This document shows positions 6,406 to 11,340 of a DNA stretch of 11,340 nt, piece after piece. Positions within the stretch are counted from its first letter, which is position 1. Each line of letters opens with the position of its first letter. The DNA comes from Actinomycetota bacterium (GTDB lineage Bacteria > Actinomycetota > Actinomycetes > Actinomycetales > Microbacteriaceae), in NCBI GenBank assembly GCA_010028615.1, contig RHAS01000014.1, forward strand, positions 1-11,340, written 5' to 3'. The notes below the pieces were generated by a model. The model worked only from the letters and a program-made list of their open reading frames with translations. It was not told the DNA's origin and did no database searches. A program made the position numbers and the translations under genes.

Positions 6406-7560
6406 GTGCCAGCGATAAACCTTGGTAAGCAAACCCCTGAAGTCTTAGCCCCTAGGCGTAAGACTCGCCAAATCATGGTGGGTAAGGTTCCAGTAGGTGG
6501 CGATGCTCCTATATCTGTCCAGTCAATGACGACTACTCCAACTACCGACATCAACTCAACTCTGCAGCAAATTGCTGAACTAACAGCAGCAGGCTGTGAC
6601 ATTGTCCGGGTTGCTTGCCCAAGCCAGGACGATGCTGATGTGCTTCGAATTATTGCTAAGAAGTCGCCTATTCCGGTTATTGCTGATATTCACTTTCAAC
6701 CTAAATACGTTTTTCAAGCGATTGAAGCCGGCTGTGGTGCAGTGCGGGTAAATCCTGGCAACATTAGGCAGTTTGATGACAAAGTTGGCGAAATTGCCAA
6801 AGCCGCTAAAGATGCAGGTGTTTCAATTCGAATTGGTGTAAACGCAGGATCGCTGGATCCTAGACTTTTGCAGAAATACGGTAAGGCCACAGCTGAAGCT
6901 CTAGTTGAATCAGCGGTCTGGGAAGCATCGCTATTTGAAGAACACGATTTCCACGATTTCAAGATTTCCGTGAAGCACAATGATCCGATTGTCATGGTGC
7001 GAGCATATGAAATGCTGGCCGAACGTGGTGACTGGCCGCTGCACCTTGGTGTGACCGAAGCGGGACCCGCATTTCAGGGGACCATCAAGTCTTCAGTAGC
7101 TTTTGGGGCTTTATTGTCTAAGGGTATTGGCGACACGATTCGCGTTTCACTCTCAGCACCTCCGGTTGAAGAAATCAAGGTTGGATCGAAAATACTTGAG
7201 TCGCTTAACTTAAGACCTAGAAAATTCGAGATTGTTTCCTGCCCTTCATGCGGTAGGGCTCAGGTAGATGTTTATAAATTGGCTGAAGATGTTACCGCTG
7301 GGCTGGAGAAAATGACAGTTCCACTAAGAGTTGCTGTTATGGGTTGTGTGGTTAATGGCCCTGGTGAAGCTAGAGAAGCAGATTTGGGAGTTGCCTCCGG
7401 TAACGGCAAAGGCCAGATATTCGTTAAGGGTGAGGTAATCAAGACCGTTCCAGAGAGCGAAATTGTTCAGACTCTAATTGAAGAGGCTAACCGTATTGCC
7501 GCTGATATGGATCCAGCACTGGTGGGCTCACCTGAAGTTGTTGTGGCGAAAAAGGACTAA
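6406..7560 (+). CDS. ispG: 4-hydroxy-3-methylbut-2-en-1-yl diphosphate synthase
   Basis: IspG (GcpE) turns 2-C-methyl-D-erythritol 2,4-cyclodiphosphate into HMBPP, the penultimate MEP-pathway step, using a [4Fe-4S] cluster in the cytoplasm. The 384-residue protein has a TIM-barrel N-terminal part and a C-terminal cluster domain. Cluster ligands are C279 and C282 (CPSC), C314 in [10 protein letters not shown] and E321, with the same 3, 32 and 7 residue spacing as C270, C273, C305 and E312 of the E. coli enzyme. I chose GTG at 6406, giving the MPAINLG start usual in relatives, over the in-frame TTG at 6397. Neither has a good Shine-Dalgarno. A TAGTTG lies exactly six bases before the GTG, as expected for a leaderless start, but it is a weak -10. 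proS follows after two bases and takes its ribosome site from the ispG 3' end. Confidence 0.95.
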   Translation: MPAINLGKQTPEVLAPRRKTRQIMVGKVPVGGDAPISVQSMTTTPTTDINSTLQQIAELTAAGCDIVRVACPSQDDADVLRIIAKKSPIPVIADIHFQPKYVFQAIEAGCGAVRVNPGNIRQFDDKVGEIAKAAKDAGVSIRIGVNAGSLDPRLLQKYGKATAEALVESAVWEASLFEEHDFHDFKISVKHNDPIVMVRAYEMLAERGDWPLHLGVTEAGPAFQGTIKSSVAFGALLSKGIGDTIRVSLSAPPVEEIKVGSKILESLNLRPRKFEIVSCPSCGRAQVDVYKLAEDVTAGLEKMTVPLRVAVMGCVVNGPGEAREADLGVASGNGKGQIFVKGEVIKTVPESEIVQTLIEEANRIAADMDPALVGSPEVVVAKKD

Positions 7561-7562
7561 TC

Positions 7563-9314
7563 ATGTTGCTGAGAATGAGCAGTCTATTTCTGCGCACCCT
7601 TCGTGAAGACCCTGCTGAGGCTGAGGTTGATAGTCACAAATTGTTGGTACGGGCCGGTTACATTAGGCGAGCTGCTCCTGGAATATATACCTGGCTACCA
7701 CTTGGTCTTATGGTGAAAGCCAAGGTTGAGCAGATTGTTCGTGAAGAGATGGCCGCCGCTGGAGCTCAAGAAGTTTTCTTTCCAGCATTACTTCCTCGGG
7801 AGCCATTTGAGGTCACCGGTCGCTGGAGTGAATACGGTGATAACTTATTTAGGCTTCAAGACCGAAAGAAGTCAGACTATCTTTTAGCTCCAACTCACGA
7901 GGAAATGTTTACATTACTTGTCAAAGATCTCTATTCAAGTTACAAAGACCTACCACTTACCATCTATCAGATTCAGAACAAATATCGCGATGAGGCTAGA
8001 CCTCGGGCAGGGCTACTTCGCGGTAGAGAATTCGTAATGAAAGATGCCTATTCCTTTGACGTGAACCAAGAGGGATTAGAGAAGTCTTATCAGGCTCAGC
8101 GCGATGCCTATGAGCGAATCTTCACTCGTCTTGGCATCGACTATGTAATTGTCAAAGCAGACGCTGGTGCGATGGGTGGGTCAGCAAGTGAGGAGTTTCT
8201 AGCTCCTTCACCAATTGGGGAAGACACTTTTGTTCGATCCCCAGGTGGCTATGCCGCCAACGTTGAGGCGGTAAAGACTCTCACTCCAGAGCCAATTAGT
8301 TTCGAGGGTAAGCCAGCAGCTTCTATCCAGGACACGCCTAACGCTGGAACCATCGATTCCATCGTGGCATTTGCAGAAAAGCAATTAGGTTTGAAAATCG
8401 GCAAATCTGACACTTTGAAAAATATCGTTTTGGCTATTACGGATATCAATCACAAGCGAAACCTAGTGATTGTTGCAATCCCTGGTGATCGTGAATTAGA
8501 TCTAAAGCGTGCTGAAGTGGCTTTTGCCGGCTATGAAGTTGAACCAGCTACAGAAGAGGACTTTGCTAAACACCCAGAACTTGTCAAAGGATACATCGGT
8601 CCAGTTATGGACGGTAAGCAATTTCTTGGGGAAAAGGCAACAACTAAAATCCGCTATCTGGTCGATCCGCGAGTAGTGGTTGGCTCAGGTTGGGTAACTG
8701 GAGCCAACAAAAATGAAAAGCACGTCTTTGATTTGGTATACGGCAGAGACTTTGAGGCTGATGGAATTGCCGATGTTGCCGAAATCCGAGCTGGAGATCC
8801 AGCACCTGATGGTAGTGGGCCATTGGAGTTGGCTAGAGGAATTGAAATAGGTCACGTTTTCCAACTTGGTAAGAAATATGCTGAAGCGCTGGATCTAAAA
8901 GTTTTAGATGAAAACGGGAAGCTGGTAACCGTAACCATGGGTTCCTACGGTATTGGCGTGACCAGAATCGTGGCAGTAATCGCCGAGGCTAATAATGACG
9001 AGAAAGGTCTAATTTGGCCGGACAGCGTTGCACCGGTTGATGTCATGGTAGTAGCAGCTGGTAAAGAGACAGAGATTTATCAAGCTGCCGATGAACTTGC
9101 TGAAAAACTTGAGCTTCAAGGTAAATCAGTCCTAGTTGATGACAGGCTCAAGGTCAGCCCAGGTGTGAAATTTAGCGATGCTGAATTACTAGGTGTCCCG
9201 AAAATCGTGATTGTTGGTCGAGGGTTAGCGGATGGCGAAGTTGATATTTGGGACAGACGCTCTGGCGAGCGCCGCTCGGTCAAGATAGACTTAGCAGTGA
9301 ACGAGTTGGCATAA
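7563..9314 (+). CDS. proS: Prolyl-tRNA synthetase, bacterial type with editing domain
   Basis: ProS charges tRNA-Pro with proline, using ATP, in the cytoplasm. The 583-residue class-II synthetase has the bacterial layout. The N-terminal catalytic part includes PTHEE (110-114) and motif 2 around [16 protein letters not shown] (142-157). The inserted YbaK-like editing (INS) domain spans about 220-410; K286 in [11 protein letters not shown] is the probable counterpart of the conserved lysine that clears mischarged Ala-tRNA-Pro. Motif 3 is GSYGIGVTR (460-468), and the anticodon-binding domain starts near 490. Length matches the family (E. coli 572). The first ATG is kept, because [13 protein letters not shown] aligns with relatives as I recall them. 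AAGGA at 7552-7556, six bases away and inside ispG, serves as ribosome site. Close packing implies cotranscription with ispG. The -35 box for nusA overlaps its last codons. Confidence 0.96.
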   Translation: MLLRMSSLFLRTLREDPAEAEVDSHKLLVRAGYIRRAAPGIYTWLPLGLMVKAKVEQIVREEMAAAGAQEVFFPALLPREPFEVTGRWSEYGDNLFRLQDRKKSDYLLAPTHEEMFTLLVKDLYSSYKDLPLTIYQIQNKYRDEARPRAGLLRGREFVMKDAYSFDVNQEGLEKSYQAQRDAYERIFTRLGIDYVIVKADAGAMGGSASEEFLAPSPIGEDTFVRSPGGYAANVEAVKTLTPEPISFEGKPAASIQDTPNAGTIDSIVAFAEKQLGLKIGKSDTLKNIVLAITDINHKRNLVIVAIPGDRELDLKRAEVAFAGYEVEPATEEDFAKHPELVKGYIGPVMDGKQFLGEKATTKIRYLVDPRVVVGSGWVTGANKNEKHVFDLVYGRDFEADGIADVAEIRAGDPAPDGSGPLELARGIEIGHVFQLGKKYAEALDLKVLDENGKLVTVTMGSYGIGVTRIVAVIAEANNDEKGLIWPDSVAPVDVMVVAAGKETEIYQAADELAEKLELQGKSVLVDDRLKVSPGVKFSDAELLGVPKIVIVGRGLADGEVDIWDRRSGERRSVKIDLAVNELA

Positions 9315-9334
9315 AGGTTTCGCCCTCGTATAAC
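9306..9334 (+). promoter_or_regulatory. Housekeeping sigma-factor promoter for nusA-ylxR-infB
   Basis: TTGGCA (9306-9311), a 17-base spacer and TATAAC (9329-9334) form the best promoter match in the window, with five of six bases matching at each box and ideal spacing. The -35 box overlaps the final proS codons and the spacer holds the proS stop. Transcription would start near 9340-9341, leaving a leader of about 18 bases. Confidence 0.75.
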
Positions 9335-9346
9335 TGACTAGCGGCC

Positions 9347-9352
9347 AGGAGG
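9347..9352 (+). promoter_or_regulatory. Strong Shine-Dalgarno site of nusA
   Basis: AGGAGG lies six bases before the nusA ATG. It is the strongest ribosome site in the window and fixes the start at 9359. It contrasts with gabT, dxr, rseP and ispG, which have no such site. Confidence 0.85.
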
Positions 9353-9358
9353 CATCTC

Positions 9359-10399
9359 ATGGACATCGATTTAAATGCTCTACGACAGGTTGAGCGTGAT
9401 CGAGAGATTCCCTTCAATGAATTGGTTGAAATCATCGAAGCGGCACTGGTTGCTGCTTATCAAAGAACCGTTGGTAGTAATGACACCGCTCGAGCAGTTT
9501 TAGATCAAAAAACTGGAACAGTTCACATTTTTGTGCCAGATACCGAAGAGCGGGATGAAAAGGGTAAGTTGATTACCGAGCTTCCCGACGGAACAAAAAT
9601 TCCAGAAGTCGAAAAGACCCCGGAGAACTTCGGGCGTATTGCCGCTAACGCTGCCAAACAAGTTATTGCCGCTCGGATTAGAGGATTAGCTGCCGAAGGT
9701 TACTACGGAGAGTTTAAAGCCAAGGTTGAGGACATAGTTGCTGGAGAAATCCAGCAGGGACCTAGACCCAATATGGTTTATGTGAAAATTGGTGAGGTTG
9801 AAGCGATTTTGCCGCCAGAGGAGCAAGTTCCGGGTGAAGACTATTCACACGGTAAGCGGATGCGTTTTTATGTCACCAAGGTAGACAAAAACATGCGTGG
9901 CCAAGTGCAAATCAACGTTTCAAGAACGCACCCGAGCCTGATCAGAAAACTCTTTGAGCTTGAAGTGCCAGAAATTGCTAACCGTCAGGTTGAAATAGTT
10001 CAGGTTGCCAGAGAAGCTGGCCAAAGGACAAAGATTGCTGTCAGAACCTCAGTGCCGGGTCTAAATGCCAAAGGTGCTTGCATCGGCGAGCTAGGTCAGC
10101 GCGTTAGATCGGTCACGGCAGAACTAAACGATGAAAAGATTGACATCGTCGACTATTCAGAAGACATTGCCCAGTTTGTTGCGAATGCACTATCTCCGGC
10201 AAAGGTTTCAGCAGCGTTCATAGTGAATGAGCGAAATGTGGCAGATGCGGACTCGAATCGTCCAAAGGTAAGAGTGCTAGTTCCCGAATATCAACTTTCT
10301 TTAGCAATTGGAAAAGAAGGTCAGAATTCGAGGCTTGCCAGCAAGCTAACTGGCGCAAAAATCGACATTATGGCCGACGATGCCGAAGATGAGGAATAA
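9359..10399 (+). CDS. nusA: Transcription elongation/termination factor NusA
   Basis: NusA binds RNA polymerase and nascent RNA and affects pausing, termination and antitermination. The 346-residue protein has the polymerase-binding N-terminal domain (about 1-115), an S1 RNA-binding domain (about 117-190) and two KH domains. KH1 carries GACIGELGQRV (239-249) and KH2 carries AIGKEGQN (316-323). It ends in a short acidic tail (DDAEDEE) and lacks the extra C-terminal acidic repeats of E. coli NusA, as is usual in actinobacteria. The start is fixed by the AGGAGG at 9347. KH1 has GEL where many homologues have GPK or similar in the GXXG turn, a mild deviation. It is the first gene of the operon with ylxR and infB. 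rimP, the usual upstream partner, is absent: only 44 bases separate proS from nusA. A hairpin begins at its stop codon. Confidence 0.95.
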   Translation: MDIDLNALRQVERDREIPFNELVEIIEAALVAAYQRTVGSNDTARAVLDQKTGTVHIFVPDTEERDEKGKLITELPDGTKIPEVEKTPENFGRIAANAAKQVIAARIRGLAAEGYYGEFKAKVEDIVAGEIQQGPRPNMVYVKIGEVEAILPPEEQVPGEDYSHGKRMRFYVTKVDKNMRGQVQINVSRTHPSLIRKLFELEVPEIANRQVEIVQVAREAGQRTKIAVRTSVPGLNAKGACIGELGQRVRSVTAELNDEKIDIVDYSEDIAQFVANALSPAKVSAAFIVNERNVADADSNRPKVRVLVPEYQLSLAIGKEGQNSRLASKLTGAKIDIMADDAEDEE

Positions 10400-10427
10400 A
10401 TAGCCTGTTCTTGGGGCTATTTGTTTT
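10398..10427 (+). terminator. Hairpin with short T run at the nusA stop: weak terminator or attenuator
   Basis: AAATAGCC (10398-10405) pairs perfectly with GGCTATTT (10415-10422), an 8-bp stem with a 9-base loop, followed by GTTTT. The 5' arm takes in the last two bases of the nusA TAA. The T run is short and broken by a G, and the stem is AT-rich, so partial termination or an RNA processing site is more likely than a full stop before ylxR. Confidence 0.5.
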
Positions 10428-10445
10428 GGGCTTCCAGGTATTAGA

Positions 10446-10706
10446 ATGTATCAAGTTAGAACCTGTGTTGGTTGTCGCCAATCGGGTAGCCGAGCAGATT
10501 TACTCCGAATCGTTCACACTCAAAACACTTTGAGTTTCGATTTGGATAAAACAAAGCCCGGTAGAGGATGTTGGATTCACCCTAAAAACAGTTGTTTTTC
10601 AGCTGCGATAACAGGCAATTCCATCCCTCGAGCACTTAGAGTTAAAGTGAACGTTCAGGTTCAAGAGAACCTGAGAGAACAGGCAGAAAAGATGTTAGAG
10701 ATCTAA
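10446..10706 (+). CDS. ylxR: YlxR/RnpM family RNA-binding protein (DUF448)
   Basis: This small 86-residue protein belongs to the YlxR family, encoded between nusA and infB in many bacteria. Characterised members bind nucleic acid, and the Bacillus protein has been linked to RNase P, hence the newer name RnpM. The family marks are TCVGCR at 6-11 and PGRGCWIHP at 38-46, where relatives usually have GRGAY or GRGCY. Basic residues are spread along the chain and length is ordinary. The ATG is preceded by CCAGG seven bases upstream, a moderate ribosome site. It lies 46 bases after nusA, beyond the hairpin, and 75 bases before infB. The function in this organism cannot be read from sequence. The family call is firm because of both motifs and position. 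Confidence 0.9.
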   Translation: MYQVRTCVGCRQSGSRADLLRIVHTQNTLSFDLDKTKPGRGCWIHPKNSCFSAAITGNSIPRALRVKVNVQVQENLREQAEKMLEI

Positions 10707-10742
10707 TGAGTACCTCGAAATGAGATCCTCAAAGCAATAAAG

Positions 10743-10761
10743 CCTGCCCTGGCTGGGCAGG
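10743..10761 (+). other. GC-rich hairpin ahead of infB
   Basis: CCTGCCC (10743-10749) and GGGCAGG (10755-10761) form a perfect 7-bp stem with a 5-base loop. It ends eight bases before the infB ribosome site and has no T run, so it is not a standard terminator. A competing pairing of GGG at 10755-10757 with CCC at 10763-10765 is possible. It may protect the message, mark a processing site or tune infB translation. No known riboswitch or protein-binding leader is recognised. Confidence 0.45.
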
Positions 10762-10769
10762 ACCCAGAC

Positions 10770-10774
10770 AGGAG
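10770..10774 (+). promoter_or_regulatory. Ribosome binding site deciding the infB GTG start
   Basis: AGGAG lies seven bases before the GTG at 10782. This, together with the [13 protein letters not shown] protein start typical of actinobacterial IF-2, fixes a GTG start rather than a later ATG. Confidence 0.75.
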
Positions 10775-10781
10775 AAACTAA

Positions 10782-11340
10782 GTGGCGCCACGCGTCTATG
10801 ACATAGCCAAAGAGCTAGGTATTGAAACCGCTGAGGCTTTAGCTAAATTAAACGAACTCGGCGAGTATGTGAAAAGCGGCTCTTCGACAATCGCTCCGCC
10901 GGTTGCGAATAAGCTTCGCGCAGCATTCCCTAATGCCAAGCCGAAAGAAGAAAAGCCTAAAGCTACAAAAGCCAAAGCCACCAAGGCGGTTGAGGTTGAA
11001 GCACCGGCTGTTGAGCCAGTTGCACCTGAGGTAAAGGCTGAGGAAAAAGTTGAGCCTAAGGCCGCTCCAATTCCTCCAGTGCCAGGTATTCCAAGGCCAG
11101 GAAACAACCCGTTTGCCGCATCTCAGGGTATGGGTATTCCAAGGCCAATGGCTCGCCCAGGTAATAACCCATTCGCTGCAAACCAAGGAATGGGTAAAGC
11201 TGGAACTACTGGTAACCGTCCTGCGGGATCTCGACCAGGTGGACCACAAGGAACCAGACCTGGCGGGGCAAGACCTGCAGGAGCTGGCCAATCTAGACCT
11301 GGTGGTTTTTCAAAACCTGGTACGAACGTCCCAGCCGGAC
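10782..11340 (+). CDS. infB: Translation initiation factor IF-2 (N-terminal part only)
   Basis: IF-2 is the GTPase that places initiator fMet-tRNA on the 30S subunit and promotes subunit joining. Only the first 186 codons are in the window; the frame is open to the end, so the GTPase domain lies beyond it. Residues 1-50 form the conserved IF2-N fold ([32 protein letters not shown]). A Lys/Ala/Glu/Pro-rich linker follows (52-98), then a Pro/Gly/Arg-rich disordered stretch with two copies of RPGNNPFAA[SN]QGMG at 105-118 and 125-138 and repeated RPGG or RPAG units. Such a linker is usual in actinobacterial IF-2. The start is GTG with an AGGAG seven bases upstream. It is the third gene of the nusA operon. 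Long reading frames on the opposite strand here are by-products of the low-complexity codons. Confidence 0.93.
   Translation, partial: MAPRVYDIAKELGIETAEALAKLNELGEYVKSGSSTIAPPVANKLRAAFPNAKPKEEKPKATKAKATKAVEVEAPAVEPVAPEVKAEEKVEPKAAPIPPVPGIPRPGNNPFAASQGMGIPRPMARPGNNPFAANQGMGKAGTTGNRPAGSRPGGPQGTRPGGARPAGAGQSRPGGFSKPGTNVPAG
11094..11195 (+). repeat. Two in-frame 42-bp repeats in infB, 60-bp period
   Basis: The 14-residue unit RPGNNPFAA[SN]QGMG is encoded at 11094-11135 and again at 11154-11195. Only one residue differs, but many silent third-position changes separate the copies, so the duplication is old or the protein sequence is under selection. It lies in the disordered linker of IF-2. Confidence 0.8.

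Noticed and set aside
10706..10723. Five-codon reading frame (MSTSK) whose ATG overlaps the ylxR stop
   Set aside because: TAATG overlaps of this size arise easily by chance; there is no dedicated ribosome site and it ends far from the infB start, so coupling is not supported.
10743..10761. The hairpin before infB as a rho-independent terminator
   Set aside because: The stem is strong but is followed by ACCCAGACAGGAG with no T run, and infB follows at once.
10796..11291. Two overlapping long reading frames on the minus strand opposite infB
   Set aside because: They lie entirely antisense to the infB start, and their residues (runs of Ser, Gly, Thr, Trp, Arg) mirror the Pro/Gly/Ala/Lys-rich codons of the IF-2 linker. 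No ribosome site or family resemblance is seen.

Overview
The window looks like chromosomal DNA of a moderately low-GC actinobacterium. The proteins of the dxr, ispG, proS and infB genes resemble those of Microbacteriaceae, possibly a small-genome aquatic lineage. This placement rests on remembered protein similarity and on the actinobacterial gene order dxr / site-2 protease / ispG, not on a search.

Left part (1-3897). The 3' end of a PotB-like permease gene and a complete potC-like gene encode the two membrane subunits of a polyamine-type ABC importer. They run into two class-III PLP aminotransferase genes on the opposite strand, gabT and a glutamate-1-semialdehyde-aminomutase-like gene. 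The stop codons of potC and the second aminotransferase overlap tail to tail. Together these genes suggest import of putrescine or a related amine followed by transamination.

Middle part (3898-7560). A 74-bp divergent intergenic region separates gabT from dxr, the rseP/rip1 site-2 protease and ispG. Dxr and IspG are the second and the penultimate enzymes of the MEP isoprenoid pathway. An almost identical 15-bp element followed by a second shared block lies upstream of both dxr and ispG, but not upstream of the protease gene between them.

Right part (7563-11340). proS follows ispG by two bases. A near-consensus promoter overlapping the proS stop codon then starts the nusA-ylxR-infB operon for transcription and translation factors. 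infB runs off the window. rimP, which usually precedes nusA, is not in its slot. A hairpin sits directly at the nusA stop codon and another lies just ahead of infB.

Start sites fall into two classes. gabT, dxr, rseP and ispG lack a convincing Shine-Dalgarno sequence, and gabT and rseP have -10-like hexamers exactly 6 bases before the start codon, which suggests leaderless mRNAs. Genes inside operons and nusA have recognisable ribosome binding sites. Nothing here is a mobile element, CRISPR array, tRNA or rRNA. Most of the window is conserved core gene content, and the interest lies in the regulatory DNA between genes.
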